A DNA stretch of 64,000 nucleotides from Clostridiaceae bacterium (GCA_020832135.1 JAFIFG010000123.1:1-64000), one strand, 5' to 3'. Positions 18,606 to 27,822 are shown, counted from the stretch's first letter. Made by a program: numbers and translations. The notes: generated from the sequence alone by a model not told the origin.

Positions 18606-19523
18606 ATGGATACACATTTTGTAGCAATTGTCATTGCATTAGTTATGGGTGTTATAGCTAGAACCTATATGATGAAAATAGATTATAGACAGTATCCTAC
18701 TTATCCTCAGGCTTACTTATCACATTTCACTTTAGGAGTAATAGCGGCAGGACTAGGAGCAGTAGCTATTCCTGCCTTTAGTGAAAAAGAATATGTGGCG
18801 ATCACATTTTTAGCCATAGCAGCACAGCACTTTAGAGATGTACGAGGTATGGAAAGACAAAGCTTAGATAATATAGAGCCTACAGAACTAGTACCTAAAG
18901 GAACAGCTTATATTGAGGATATAGCCAAAACCTTTGAAGCTAGAAATTATATGGCGATTATAACTGCTGTCTTTACCAGTGCTACTGTATATATAGGTGA
19001 ATATTTTGATCTACCCATACTAGTGAGCAGTATACTGGCCATTATTGTAGGAAGTATTATTATTGTAATGCTAAATAGAATGCTGAAACCTGGATCTATC
19101 GAGGAGATTGCAGAGGTAAAATCAGCAGAAATAAGTTTTGAGGGTCCGATCTTAACCATAGCTGGAGTAGGTGTCATGAACATAGGTTTAAAGGAATCTC
19201 AAAAAGTATTTATGGAAAATGGTGTAGCGGTTGAAATTATACCGAAGGATCCTAATGCAGTTGCTATACTATCAAATATAGGGCAGAGACAGGCCATACA
19301 ACATAACGCAGCTATACAACTGGGTATAAGAAAGGATGTAGATGAGCCGGACTTTACCCCCATAGCTAGACGAAACCCTGACAATGGCAATATTGTTATG
19401 GCTATAGTCACCCGACAGCCTGATGTGAACTGTCTTATAGAAGCAGTTAAAAAGACCCCAGTATTAGAGTCCTCAAAAAGAGAACCGTTGGACTCAGAAG
19501 TAGGAAAAAAGCTTAGCTCATAA
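18606..19523 (+). CDS. YIEGIA family membrane protein
   Basis: A 305 aa protein of the YIEGIA family found in spore-forming Clostridia. The namesake motif is present as AYIEDIAKTF near residue 100. Four or five membrane helices occupy roughly residues 1-160, followed by a soluble domain with GPILTIAGVGVMNIGL and a region near IVMAIVTRQPDVN. It is followed by the small gene described in NCBI families as its capping-complex subunit. The function is not established; the cluster points to sporulation. AGGTGATATA precedes ATG 18606. Confidence 0.85.
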   Translation: MDTHFVAIVIALVMGVIARTYMMKIDYRQYPTYPQAYLSHFTLGVIAAGLGAVAIPAFSEKEYVAITFLAIAAQHFRDVRGMERQSLDNIEPTELVPKGTAYIEDIAKTFEARNYMAIITAVFTSATVYIGEYFDLPILVSSILAIIVGSIIIVMLNRMLKPGSIEEIAEVKSAEISFEGPILTIAGVGVMNIGLKESQKVFMENGVAVEIIPKDPNAVAILSNIGQRQAIQHNAAIQLGIRKDVDEPDFTPIARRNPDNGNIVMAIVTRQPDVNCLIEAVKKTPVLESSKREPLDSEVGKKLSS

Positions 19524-19602
19524 TAACAGTTATTTGTTCATAGATTGATGATGGAGTATTATTTTTCTTAATAAATGTTATAGGCTATGGGAGGAAGAAT
19601 AA

Positions 19603-19800
19603 ATGGAATTTGGTTTAAAGGAATTTATTATAGCTATTGTGACGACAAACAAAGACATGGTGGGGGGATCTTCAAATGCTCCTGTATTTTATGCCAGTGA
19701 TGAAGAACATTTAGAGCGGTTAGCACTCTTGATTTCTAAAACTACAACCGGTATGGTGCATGATTTAGAGGGAGGCACCTATATTATTGTAAAGCATTAG
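19603..19800 (+). CDS. Small capping-complex subunit for YIEGIA
   Basis: A 65 aa acidic protein with no membrane helix: IIAIVTTNKDMVGG at the N-terminus and GMVHDLEGGTYIIVKH at the end. I recall the family name from protein-family resources as capping complex subunit for YIEGIA; placement 79 bases after the YIEGIA gene agrees. GGGAGGAAGA precedes ATG 19603 well. Its stop overlaps the GTG of the next frame. Confidence 0.8.
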   Translation: MEFGLKEFIIAIVTTNKDMVGGSSNAPVFYASDEEHLERLALLISKTTTGMVHDLEGGTYIIVKH

Positions 19801-19809
19801 GTGATAAAA

Positions 19810-20109
19810 ATGAAAATAATATATGCATATAAAAAAAACATCTATGCAGCTCTGAAGGCTGCATATCTTCATTTAAAGTTACAGGAGGATGGAATATCCA
19901 GATCTAAAGAAGCATTAGAAAAAATGCATCATCAAATAAAGCCCCACTATATAGGATTAGATGAAAACTTAAATGAAGTTTATGTAGCTAATTATGGAAG
20001 AAAAAAAGAAATATTCAATAATGTCATAAAGGGTTTAGGAAATATGTATGAAGAAGAAGTGGAAATTATTAATCTAACAAAAGAAGAGGAACAAGATTTG
20101 TTTCAATAA
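19810..20109 (+). CDS. DUF3189-like protein, short divergent copy
   Basis: A 99 aa protein starting MKIIYAYKKN at ATG 19810, after AGGTGATAAAA. It aligns by eye with the N-terminus of the next gene (MKIIYSCFGG) and with the idea of a DUF3189 pair, but lacks the glycine-rich GGAHSS segment that the following copy keeps, so it may be a degenerate paralogue with a changed role. A GTG nine bases upstream would add three residues and has a poorer ribosome site. Confidence 0.7.
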   Translation: MKIIYAYKKNIYAALKAAYLHLKLQEDGISRSKEALEKMHHQIKPHYIGLDENLNEVYVANYGRKKEIFNNVIKGLGNMYEEEVEIINLTKEEEQDLFQ

Positions 20110-20139
20110 ATAAATAAAAATAATTAAGGATGGTTAGCT

Positions 20140-20598
20140 ATGAAAATTATATATTCTTGCTTTGGAGGTGCACATTCCTCTATAGTTACCGCTTCCATCC
20201 ATATGGGTTATTTGCCGGTAGATAGAGTAGCCACAAAGGAGGAAATCCTATCTGTTCCCTTTTATGATAAGGCAGCAAACAGTGAAATAGGCATACCCTT
20301 TCATATGGGAGTGGATCAGCAATGTCGTGCTATCTATATCATGGGTATGGGGCATTCTCGTGATTTTTACACGGAAATGCTTTATGCATTTTATAACGAT
20401 ATGATGTATAGTAATAAAAAGGATGTAATCTTTATTAATGTAACATCCTTATTAAACAATTACACAAGATTAGGAGGGTTTATGTCAAGAAGATTAAATA
20501 TAGTTGGCCTAGGTCGTCCTCTAACGGTGTACGGTATACAAAGAAATTATAGATTTTTTACTGAATTGGTTAAAAATGTAGAACAAACAATAAACTAG
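20140..20598 (+). CDS. DUF3189 family protein
   Basis: A 152 aa soluble protein with the family N-terminus MKIIYSCFGGAHSSIVTASIHMGYLPVDR, here seen in two parts: MKIIYSCFGGAHSS and a following helix. Other conserved stretches are GVDQQCRAIYIMGMGHS and LNIVGLGRPLTVYGIQ. It is found with spoIIP and YIEGIA genes in Clostridia. The glycine-rich start and alternating strands suggest a Rossmann-like or nucleotide-binding fold, but that is inference. GGATGG is the only weak ribosome site before ATG 20140. Confidence 0.82.
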   Translation: MKIIYSCFGGAHSSIVTASIHMGYLPVDRVATKEEILSVPFYDKAANSEIGIPFHMGVDQQCRAIYIMGMGHSRDFYTEMLYAFYNDMMYSNKKDVIFINVTSLLNNYTRLGGFMSRRLNIVGLGRPLTVYGIQRNYRFFTELVKNVEQTIN

Positions 20599-20718
20599 CA
20601 AATAAGCTTGACCTTTGTCAAATCAAAATGATAATATAATTAGATGGTAAAATTTAAAATTTATGATATAATATTAGTATCAGGTACTAAAAATTAGTAA
20701 AAAAAAGTAGGTGTTGTT

Positions 20719-22041
20719 TTGAAGGAAACAGGTGTCAAGAATGTTATCAGCAAAGTCTATGCTGATAGTATAGCAGAGGAAGTAGGTATAGAAGTAGGCG
20801 ATATACTATTAAGTATAAACGAAGAAGCAATAGAAGATATTATTGAGTACAAGTTTTACTTATCTGATGAATATCTAGAGGTGGAAATTCAAAAGCCTGA
20901 TGGAGAAGTATGGGTAATAGAAATAGACAAGGATTATGATGAAGACCTTGGTTTAGAGTTTGAAAACCCAATTATAGATCAAGCCAAAAGCTGTAAAAAT
21001 AAATGTATGTTTTGCTTCATTGATCAGTTACCGGAGAATATGAGAGAAAGCCTATACTTTAAAGACGATGATTCCAGACTTTCCTTTCTACATGGAAATT
21101 ATATTACTTTAACCAATATGAAGGAAGAAGATATCAATAAAATTATTCAGTATAGAATAAGCCCCATTAATATCTCTGTCCATACCACCAATGGAGAGCT
21201 GCGGAAAAAGATGCTAAACAACAAGCATGCAGGAAATATCTTGGATATTTTAAACAGATTAGCCGACAATGGTATTGATATGAACTGTCAAATTGTACTG
21301 TGTCGTGACATTAATGATCAAGAAGAACTAGATGGTACCATAGAGGATTTACAGAAACTTAACCATGCCATAGGCAGTGTTGCTGTAGTTCCTGTAGGAC
21401 TTAGTAGATACAGAGAAGGACTCTATCCCCTAAAGCCTTTTGACAAGGAGACCGCCTTAGCTACAGTAAAACAGGTTAAAGATTGGCAAAATAAGCTAGA
21501 CAAATCCTTAGGTAGAAATTTTGTCTATCTATCGGATGAATTTTATTTATTGGCAAATGAAGCTCTCCCTTCCTATGAGTCCTACAATGGTTTCCCACAA
21601 TTAGAGAATGGTGTAGGCATGGTGGTAAAGTTTAAACAGGAATTTTACGATGGATTAGAGAAGGTACAAGCCATAAGTTTAGAAAATCCTAAAAAGGTAA
21701 TAGTTATAACTGGAGAATTGATATATGCAACTATTCATCAGCTTTGTAATGACTTGATGAGCAAAATAGAAAATCTAGTTATAGAGGTAGTACCTATTAA
21801 AAATGACTTCTTTGGAGGACAAGTTTCTGTAACAGGGCTTGTTACTGCCACTGATATACTTAAAAATTTAAGGGGTAAGGATTTGGGTGAAAAAATTCTG
21901 ATACCTCAGTCTATGATGAGGGCAGAGGAAGAAGTATTTTTAGATGATATAACCATAGATGAAATGGAACAACAACTAAATGTAAAGGTACAGGTATGCG
22001 AAGTAGAAGGTAGTACCTTTATAGATAGAATTTTAGAGTAA
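20719..22041 (+). CDS. DUF512/TIGR03279 PDZ-radical SAM protein
   Basis: A 440 aa protein with an N-terminal PDZ-like domain (about 1-65), a radical-SAM-type cysteine cluster CKNKCMFC near residue 94, and the C-terminal DUF512 domain (about 215-435). Proteins of this type are conserved directly upstream of der in Clostridia. The reaction is unknown. The start is TTG 20719 behind GTAGGTG, chosen because the PDZ domain begins at once and no ATG precedes it. It is followed by der after 12 bases. Confidence 0.9.
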   Translation: MKETGVKNVISKVYADSIAEEVGIEVGDILLSINEEAIEDIIEYKFYLSDEYLEVEIQKPDGEVWVIEIDKDYDEDLGLEFENPIIDQAKSCKNKCMFCFIDQLPENMRESLYFKDDDSRLSFLHGNYITLTNMKEEDINKIIQYRISPINISVHTTNGELRKKMLNNKHAGNILDILNRLADNGIDMNCQIVLCRDINDQEELDGTIEDLQKLNHAIGSVAVVPVGLSRYREGLYPLKPFDKETALATVKQVKDWQNKLDKSLGRNFVYLSDEFYLLANEALPSYESYNGFPQLENGVGMVVKFKQEFYDGLEKVQAISLENPKKVIVITGELIYATIHQLCNDLMSKIENLVIEVVPIKNDFFGGQVSVTGLVTATDILKNLRGKDLGEKILIPQSMMRAEEEVFLDDITIDEMEQQLNVKVQVCEVEGSTFIDRILE

Positions 22042-22053
22042 GAGGTGAAAAAA

Positions 22054-23379
22054 ATGGCAAAACCTATCGTAGCAGTGGTCGGAAGACCAAATGTAGGAAA
22101 ATCAACACTTTTTAATAAAGTAGCCGGAAAAAGAATCGCCATTGTAGAGGATGAACCCGGTGTAACTAGAGATAGAATTTACACAGAAGTAGAATGGTTA
22201 AATAACAAATTCACTTTAATAGATACAGGTGGTATTGAACCAGAATCAGAAGAAATTATTCCAGCTCAAATGAGAAGACAGGCACAGTTAGCTATTGAAA
22301 CCGCCCAAGTAATCATATTTATGGTGGACGGTAGAGAAGGGCTTATCTCTTCTGATCGTGAGATTGCAGATATGCTTAGAAAGTCTAAAAAGCCTATAAT
22401 ATTGGTGTTAAATAAAGTAGATACAAAAAACCAATCACCCCATTATTATGACTTTTATGAACTAGGTCTAGGGGATCCAATGGAGATTTCAGGTGCATTA
22501 GGACTTGGTATCGGAGATTTGTTGGATGAAGTAGTAAAGAACTTCCCAGAGGGAGCTGGAGAAGATTATGATGAAAATATTATTAGAGTGGCAGTTATAG
22601 GTAAACCTAATGCCGGAAAATCTTCTATTATTAATAAAATCTTAGGTGAGGAAAGGGTTATTGTAAGTGATATAGCCGGTACCACCAGAGATGCCATCGA
22701 CACACCCTTTACCGATGGGGAAGATGAATATGTCTTCATTGATACAGCAGGACTGAGGAGAAGAAGTAAGATTACAGAGAATGTAGAAAGATATAGTGTG
22801 GTTAGATCTTTAGCTGCCATTGAAAGAGCTGATGTATGCCTACTGATTTTGGATGCTGAGGAAGGTGTAACAGAGCAGGACAAAAAGATTGCTGGGTTTA
22901 GTCATGACAATGGTAAAGCTATGATTATTGTAGTAAACAAATGGGATCTAATAGAAAAAGACAACCATACTATGAATAAATTTATAAAAGACATTCGTAC
23001 AGAATTAGGCTTCTGTCCCTATGCTCCTATTATGTTTGTTTCTGCATTAACAGGACAAAGATTAATGACTGTTTTAGATAAAATTAAATTTGTAGCCAAT
23101 CAGCATGCTATGAGGGTACAGACCGGAACACTAAACGAAGTTGTAGGGGAAGCAATGCTTTTAAATCAACCGCCTTCTGATAAAGGTAAGCGATTGAAGA
23201 TATTCTATGCAACCCAAGCTTCTGTTAAGCCTCCAACCTTCATATTATTTATTAATGATAAAGAATTAATGCATTTTTCTTACTTAAGATATATAGAAAA
23301 TAGAGTAAGAGAGAACTTTGGTTTTGAAGGAACACCTATAAGATTTATCAATCGTCAAAAGACAGGAGGTGAAAAATAG
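22054..23379 (+). CDS. der: Ribosome-assembly GTPase Der (EngA)
   Basis: Essential double-GTPase acting in 50S subunit maturation, 441 aa. Two G domains are present: GRPNVGKST (about residue 9) with DTGG and NKVD, and GKPNAGKSS (about 184) with DTAG and NKWD, followed by the KH-like C-terminal domain. ATG 22054 gives [13 protein letters not shown] with AGAGGTG upstream; the earlier in-frame GTG at 22045 is part of that ribosome site. Its stop is adjacent to the plsY start. Confidence 0.98.
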   Translation: MAKPIVAVVGRPNVGKSTLFNKVAGKRIAIVEDEPGVTRDRIYTEVEWLNNKFTLIDTGGIEPESEEIIPAQMRRQAQLAIETAQVIIFMVDGREGLISSDREIADMLRKSKKPIILVLNKVDTKNQSPHYYDFYELGLGDPMEISGALGLGIGDLLDEVVKNFPEGAGEDYDENIIRVAVIGKPNAGKSSIINKILGEERVIVSDIAGTTRDAIDTPFTDGEDEYVFIDTAGLRRRSKITENVERYSVVRSLAAIERADVCLLILDAEEGVTEQDKKIAGFSHDNGKAMIIVVNKWDLIEKDNHTMNKFIKDIRTELGFCPYAPIMFVSALTGQRLMTVLDKIKFVANQHAMRVQTGTLNEVVGEAMLLNQPPSDKGKRLKIFYATQASVKPPTFILFINDKELMHFSYLRYIENRVRENFGFEGTPIRFINRQKTGGEK

Positions 23380-23970
23380 GTGCATCCTATTTTGATTGTA
23401 TTCATTGCCTATTTAATAGGAAACTTCTCGCCTTCCTTTGTCATGGGAAAACTTACGGCAAACATTGATATACGTCAACATGGAAGTGGTAATGCTGGGA
23501 CTACAAATGTTATGAGAACTTTGGGAATGAAGGCAGCTGTAGTAACCTTGTTGTTAGATTGTCTTAAAGGTGTATTTGCCGTGTATTTAGCCAGAAGATA
23601 TGGAACAGAAACCATTGCCCTAGTAGCTGGGATTGCTGTTGTCATAGGCCATAATTGGCCGGCTTTACTAAAGTTTAAAGGAGGTAAAGGGGTTGCCACT
23701 ACTATAGGGGTAGGATTAATTATTCATACTACAGTTGCATTAGCATGTATTATTATCGGACTTATTATACTTTATAAATATAAATATATGTCCTTAACCT
23801 CTATAACAGGAATGGTGCTTTTACCAATATTCATGACATTCGTAGGAGTAGAATATTTTATATTTGGTTTAATTTTATGCCTGCTGGCATTATATAGACA
23901 CAAAGAAAATATTAAACGATTACGTAATGGAACAGAGAGAAAAATTACAGATAAGTCAAAAGTCAAATAG
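23380..23970 (+). CDS. plsY: Glycerol-3-phosphate acyltransferase PlsY
   Basis: Membrane acyltransferase that makes lysophosphatidic acid from acyl-phosphate and glycerol-3-phosphate, first step of phospholipid synthesis. The 196 aa have five or six helices and the family loops GSGNAGTTNVMRTLG and FKGGKGVAT. The start is GTG 23380, which directly follows the der stop; GGAGGTG lies in the end of der. It lies next to gpsA, which supplies its glycerol-3-phosphate. Confidence 0.97.
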   Translation: MHPILIVFIAYLIGNFSPSFVMGKLTANIDIRQHGSGNAGTTNVMRTLGMKAAVVTLLLDCLKGVFAVYLARRYGTETIALVAGIAVVIGHNWPALLKFKGGKGVATTIGVGLIIHTTVALACIIIGLIILYKYKYMSLTSITGMVLLPIFMTFVGVEYFIFGLILCLLALYRHKENIKRLRNGTERKITDKSKVK

Positions 23971-23984
23971 AGGAGGTTTTTCAC

Positions 23985-25016
23985 GTGAGAAATTATTCAG
24001 TAACTGTTCTAGGAGCAGGAAGCTGGGGAAGTGCTTTAAGTATTGTGTTAAATAGCAACGGTCAGCATGTAAAGCTTTGGATGAGAAGTCAAGAACAATA
24101 CAATACTATAAAGGAAACTGGAAAAAATCCTAAATATCTATCTGATGTCACTATACCTTCTAGCATAGAGCTGTTTACGGAAATTACAGAGGCGATTCGA
24201 GACACTGATATTATTTTAATCACTGTACCTACTCAAAAGGTCAGAGAAGTCCTACAGCAAATAAAGCCTCATATAAAAGAAAATCAAATCATTGTGAATG
24301 CTGCTAAGGGAATTGAACAAAAAAGTCAATTGAGGGTGTCTGAGATTGTGGCAGAAGAATTAGGCAATCAACCCTATGCTATGCTTTCTGGACCTTCACA
24401 TGCTGAGGAAGCCGCTAATAATATGCCAACTACAGTGGTGGCGGCCTCTAGCAGTAGAGAAACAGCACAATTAGTTCAAGAGGTTTTTATGACCAATAGC
24501 TTTAGAGTCTATACCAACCCTGATGTAGCTGGTGTTGAACTAGGCGGAGCATTGAAAAATGTCATTGCCTTTGGTGCGGGAATAGCTGATGGATTAGGAT
24601 TTGGAGACAATGCTAAAGCAGCACTAATGACTAGAGGTATTAGAGAAATAGCTAGACTAGGTAAAGCCATGGGGGCAGACATTGCTACTTTTGCAGGATT
24701 ATCCGGCATCGGAGATCTTATAGTTACCTGTACCAGTATGCATAGTAGAAACCGTAGAGCCGGTATATTGATGGGCAAGGGTAAGAGCCTAGAAGAAACT
24801 CTTAAGGAAATAGGTATGGTGGTGGAAGGTATTACTACAACCAATGTAGCCTATGAACTAGCCCAAAAATATGGCATTGAAATGCCTATTACAGAAGAGA
24901 TATATGGTGTGCTTTATCAAAACAGAAATCCAAAGGCTGCGGTTGAGAGTCTTATGTCTCGTAGTAAAAAAAATGAAATAGAAGAAATTGTGATTACCGA
25001 TAATTATGATTGGTAA
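23985..25016 (+). CDS. gpsA: NAD(P)-dependent glycerol-3-phosphate dehydrogenase GpsA
   Basis: Reduces dihydroxyacetone phosphate to glycerol-3-phosphate for lipid synthesis. The 343 aa begin with the dinucleotide site GAGSWGSAL, and carry the family signatures NAAKGIE, SGPSHAEEAA, ELGGALKNVIA and AGLSGIGDLIVTC. GTG 23985 is behind AGGAGG. A strong terminator follows, closing the der-plsY-gpsA run before spoIVA. Confidence 0.98.
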   Translation: MRNYSVTVLGAGSWGSALSIVLNSNGQHVKLWMRSQEQYNTIKETGKNPKYLSDVTIPSSIELFTEITEAIRDTDIILITVPTQKVREVLQQIKPHIKENQIIVNAAKGIEQKSQLRVSEIVAEELGNQPYAMLSGPSHAEEAANNMPTTVVAASSSRETAQLVQEVFMTNSFRVYTNPDVAGVELGGALKNVIAFGAGIADGLGFGDNAKAALMTRGIREIARLGKAMGADIATFAGLSGIGDLIVTCTSMHSRNRRAGILMGKGKSLEETLKEIGMVVEGITTTNVAYELAQKYGIEMPITEEIYGVLYQNRNPKAAVESLMSRSKKNEIEEIVITDNYDW

Positions 25017-25025
25017 AAAACATCC

Positions 25026-25062
25026 AAAAGGTTAACGTAATATATTTACGTTAACCTTTTTA
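25026..25062 (+). terminator. Terminator after gpsA
   Basis: AAAAGGTTAACGTAA and TTACGTTAACCTTTT form a 15-base perfect stem with a five-base loop and a trailing T. The symmetric A and T arms make it usable from either direction. Confidence 0.9.
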
Positions 25063-25127
25063 TATTTTTGAAAAAAAGTCATAAAAACTATTTATAAAAA
25101 ATATAAAGTAGTAAATAGCTTGAATTG

Positions 25128-25155
25128 TCATATTTATTGTGAACAAACATATATT
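25128..25155 (+). promoter_or_regulatory. Sigma-E promoter of spoIVA
   Basis: TCATATT at 25128-25134 fits the sigma-E -35 consensus KMATATT exactly; after 13 bases CATATATT at 25148-25155 fits the -10 consensus CATACANT with one mismatch. It lies 57 bases before the spoIVA start. In B. subtilis spoIVA is a sigma-E gene, so motif and gene agree. Confidence 0.7.
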
Positions 25156-25211
25156 TATAATGTTAATAACTATAGATACATAGTATTCATCTATATAAAA
25201 GGAGGGATAAG

Positions 25212-26690
25212 ATGGAAAAATATAGCATTTATAAGGATATAGCACAACGTACACAGGGAGATATATACATAGGTGTTGTTGGACCTGTTAGAACAGGAAA
25301 ATCTACATTGATCAAACGAATGATGGATTTATTGGTTCTACCTAATATAGAGAACACCTATAAAAAAGAAAGAGCCAAGGATGAATTACCCCAAAGTGGT
25401 TCAGGAAAAACCATTACCACTACAGAACCCAAGTTTGTGCCTAATGAAGCAATTGAATTAGTTTTAAAGGACAATGCATCCTTTAGGCTGCGGATGATAG
25501 ACTGTGTTGGATATTTAGTAGATGGTGCATTAGGACATCAAGAAGACGGCGTTTCTCGCATGGTAAATACACCTTGGTTTGAAAAGCAAATTCCATTTGA
25601 AGAGGCTGCAGAGATCGGTACAAGAAAAGTAATCCAAGAACACTCTACGATAGGTTTAGTGGTGACAACGGATGGCTCTATCACAGAAATTGATAGAGAA
25701 AGTTATATTGATGCAGAAGAAAGGGTTATTAATGAATTAATAGAGATTAATAAGCCATTTGCTATTGTCTTAAATAGTAAGACTCCTGATGCTGAAGAAA
25801 CTTTGGCATTGAGGGATAGTTTAGAAGAAAAGCATGGTGTTTCTGTAGTTATTAAAGACTGTGCCCAAATGGGTATCAACGATATCCATGAAATATTAGA
25901 AAATGTATTGTTTGAATTTCCTATTACAGAAATTAACTTTAATTTACCTGGATGGCTTGAAAGTATCGAGGGAAGTCACTGGTTAAAGTCATCTATTATG
26001 AAGGGCATCAAGGGTATAGCAGGAGAAACTAGAAGACTAAAAAATATTGCAGGTATGATAGAGGGCCTAAAGGGCATAGAAAATATTAAAAGAGTAAGTT
26101 TAGATAGTATAAAAATGGGAGAAGGCTCTGCGTTAATAGACCTTACTACTGCTGAAGGACTATTTTATAAGATATTAGAAGAAAAAACCGGCTATGAAAT
26201 CGAAGGTGACCACCAGTTAATGGGCTTGATCACAGAGTTAGCTAGAGGCAAGAGAGAATTTGACAGAGTTGAAAAGGCATTAGAGGATGTAAAACATATA
26301 GGCTATGGATTAGTAGCTCCATCCCTTGAGGAATTAAGCTTAGAGCAGCCAGAGATCTTTAGACATGGCAATCAATTTGGTGTTAAGCTAAGAGCTAATG
26401 CACCTTCTCTACACTTTATTAGGGCAGATATTGCTACGGAAGTATCTCCTATAGTAGGTACAGAAAAGCAAAGCGAAGAGTTAGTAAAATATTTATTGGA
26501 TGAATTTGAGCAAAATCCTGAAAAACTATGGGAAACAAACATGTTTGGTAAATCCCTCCATGATATGGTAAAAGAGCAATTACAAAGTAAGCTCATGACT
26601 ATCCCAGAGGATACAAGAATAAAACTACAACGCACACTTCAAAAGATCATCAATGATGGAAATGGAGGATTTATAGCTATCATCTTGTAA
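25212..26690 (+). CDS. spoIVA: Stage IV sporulation protein A (spore coat ATPase)
   Basis: Cytoskeletal ATPase that polymerises on the outer forespore membrane and forms the base of the spore coat. The 492 aa have the Walker A GPVRTGKST (about residue 24), IDCVGYLV as switch/Walker B region, and a C-terminus ending GGFIAIIL, typical of the membrane-anchoring tail. AGGAGG precedes ATG 25212. It is monocistronic between two terminators. Confidence 0.98.
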   Translation: MEKYSIYKDIAQRTQGDIYIGVVGPVRTGKSTLIKRMMDLLVLPNIENTYKKERAKDELPQSGSGKTITTTEPKFVPNEAIELVLKDNASFRLRMIDCVGYLVDGALGHQEDGVSRMVNTPWFEKQIPFEEAAEIGTRKVIQEHSTIGLVVTTDGSITEIDRESYIDAEERVINELIEINKPFAIVLNSKTPDAEETLALRDSLEEKHGVSVVIKDCAQMGINDIHEILENVLFEFPITEINFNLPGWLESIEGSHWLKSSIMKGIKGIAGETRRLKNIAGMIEGLKGIENIKRVSLDSIKMGEGSALIDLTTAEGLFYKILEEKTGYEIEGDHQLMGLITELARGKREFDRVEKALEDVKHIGYGLVAPSLEELSLEQPEIFRHGNQFGVKLRANAPSLHFIRADIATEVSPIVGTEKQSEELVKYLLDEFEQNPEKLWETNMFGKSLHDMVKEQLQSKLMTIPEDTRIKLQRTLQKIINDGNGGFIAIIL

Positions 26691-26702
26691 AAATGTAATG
26701 CT

Positions 26703-26756
26703 AAGGTTAAGGTTATGGATAATATCCAATTCAGCCTTAACCTTACTTATACTTTT
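26703..26756 (+). terminator. Terminator-like hairpin after spoIVA
   Basis: TAAGGTTAAGG pairs with CCTTAACCTTA across a loop of about 22 bases, followed a few bases later by CTTTTT. The wide loop makes it weaker than its neighbours. Confidence 0.55.
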
Positions 26757-26783
26757 TATATCAAGGATTTTCATACTAAACCC

Positions 26784-26812
26784 TTGACAACTAGCTAAAA
26801 TAATCATAAAAT
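26784..26812 (+). promoter_or_regulatory. Sigma-A promoter of tRNA-Pro
   Basis: TTGACA at 26784-26789 and TAAAAT at 26807-26812 are separated by exactly 17 bases, 24 bases before the mature tRNA. A near-consensus housekeeping promoter, as expected for a stable RNA. Confidence 0.75.
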
Positions 26813-26835
26813 ATGTATGTAACTTAACAAAGTAT

Positions 26836-26912
26836 CTGGCTGTGGCGCAGCTTGGTAGCGCGCTAGAATGGGGTTCTAGAGGTCGCAGGTTCAATTCCTG
26901 TCAGCCAGACCA
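26836..26912 (+). tRNA. tRNA-Pro(GGG), CCA encoded
   Basis: The 77-base sequence folds as a full cloverleaf: acceptor CTGGCTG/CAGCCAG, D stem GCGC/GCGC with loop AGCTTGGTA, anticodon stem CTAGA/TCTAG with loop ATGGGGT giving anticodon GGG, T stem GCAGG/CCTGT with loop TTCAATT, discriminator A and encoded CCA. It reads proline codons CCC and CCU. It has its own promoter and a terminator downstream. Confidence 0.95.
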
Positions 26913-26919
26913 GTTAACA

Positions 26920-26956
26920 CCTGTATTCGTAATGGATACGGGTTTTGTTGTTTTTG
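26920..26956 (+). terminator. Terminator after tRNA-Pro
   Basis: CCTGTATTC and GGATACGGG form a nine-base stem (two G-T pairs) around GTAAT, followed by TTTTGTTGTTTTT. A near-identical hairpin ends the ridA gene at 37656-37690. Confidence 0.8.
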
Positions 26957-27002
26957 AGGCTAGAATTGTTGACAATCATGATAGATAGAAGGGAGGGGCT
27001 GA

Positions 27003-27089
27003 ATGGAAGAATCAATAAAAGATCTTATACAAAGGATAGATGTAAGCGCCAAAGAGGTTCTTTCCAAAGTTATTGGAAATTCACATTGA
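27003..27089 (+). pseudogene. Short reading frame with strong ribosome site, probably a truncated gene
   Basis: ATG 27003 follows GAAGGGAGGGG and reads 28 codons (MEESIKDLIQRIDVSAKEV and nine more) to TGA at 27087. The amphipathic start and strong ribosome site suggest a real gene N-terminus, and the frame ends almost where the ISL3-type transposase fragment begins on the other strand. I read it as a host gene cut by insertion, but it could be a genuine small protein. Its family is not recognised. Confidence 0.4.
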
Positions 27090-27123
27090 AATAAAGCAAT
27101 AAAATAACTTTTTTATCACCTAA

Positions 27124-27680
27124 TTAACACTTATCTTTTTTCATTGCCTCTAGTTGCAGAGCTTTATTTCTTAACATATCAAAATGATTTCTGCCATACA
27201 TCACTCTTTTAATCGTCTTAATTTTATTGACGCTTCCTTCAGCTAAACCATTGTTATAAGAATAATCAATAGCATTCGTTACCGAATCATAATCTCCTTG
27301 AATTCTCGTTATAAAACTTGAGATTTCCTTTAGTTCTAAGGTGTTTGCCTTTTCTATCCAAAAGGAAAGACTAGAACTTTGACGGCTTGACAATAGTGTC
27401 TTAAAATCTGCTAACAGCTTAAGTAGGTCTGATAGAACAGGGTATTTTTTAAAGATTTCATCTAGTTGGTCCTTTGATATTGCCTTAATCTTTTCTATTG
27501 GCTTGTAAAGCAACTGATAGATTACTCGCTTGTCAATCAACTCTGAAGGTTCTTGATGTTTAAGTAAATCTTTAGCAATTCTCTTTTCTTTGGAGACAAA
27601 CACTCTAAGGGCTGCAATGCTTCCTTTGTATCCCTTAGAACGAAGTCCTTCTGTAATCTCCTTATAGGTAATACCTAGAG
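27124..27680 (-). pseudogene. ISL3-family transposase, C-terminal fragment
   Basis: The - strand reads about 185 codons of the C-terminal part of an ISL3-type DDE transposase. The last conserved block NGLAEGSVNKIKTIKRVMYG with the DDE glutamate, and the ending NKALQLEAMKKDK, are typical. A start-like ATG at 27603 is not a real start because homologous-looking sequence (GITYKEITEGLRSKGYKGS) continues upstream in frame to about 27680. The N-terminal half and the first catalytic residues are absent, so this copy is dead. Confidence 0.75.
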
Positions 27681-27683
27681 TGT

Positions 27684-27764
27684 ATTAGATTTGCTGGACA
27701 CGTAGAAAGGTTGCTATAATAAACCTAGAAAGGACGTGTTTCAGCTATGAGTAGTTTTTTTTAA
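27684..27764 (+). mobile_element. Probable end of another insertion sequence
   Basis: Between the ISL3 fragment and the IS200 element lies TTGCTGGACACGTAGAAAG, which resembles the terminal repeat of IS3-type elements, then AGAAAGGACGTG and a start-like ATG at 27747 that reads only five codons before a stop. It looks like the first bases of a third element interrupted by the IS200-type insertion. The assignment is from visual resemblance only. Confidence 0.3.
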
Positions 27765-27822
27765 CCTCCTTTTGATAAAACTAATTTGGTTCGCCAACCA
27801 AAACTAATTAATCAAAAGGAGG
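27765..27822 (+). promoter_or_regulatory. Hairpin burying the tnpA ribosome site
   Basis: The right arm ATCAAAAGGAGG of a 12-base perfect stem contains the AAGGAGG ribosome site of tnpA. In IS200 a similar 5' untranslated stem-loop blocks translation of the transposase and stops read-through transcription; the same role is likely here. Confidence 0.7.

Noticed and set aside
18329-18634. 101-codon - strand frame over the end of the spoIIP-like gene
   Set aside because: It is fully antisense to a gene with clear motifs; the proline- and serine-rich translation is typical of shadow frames.
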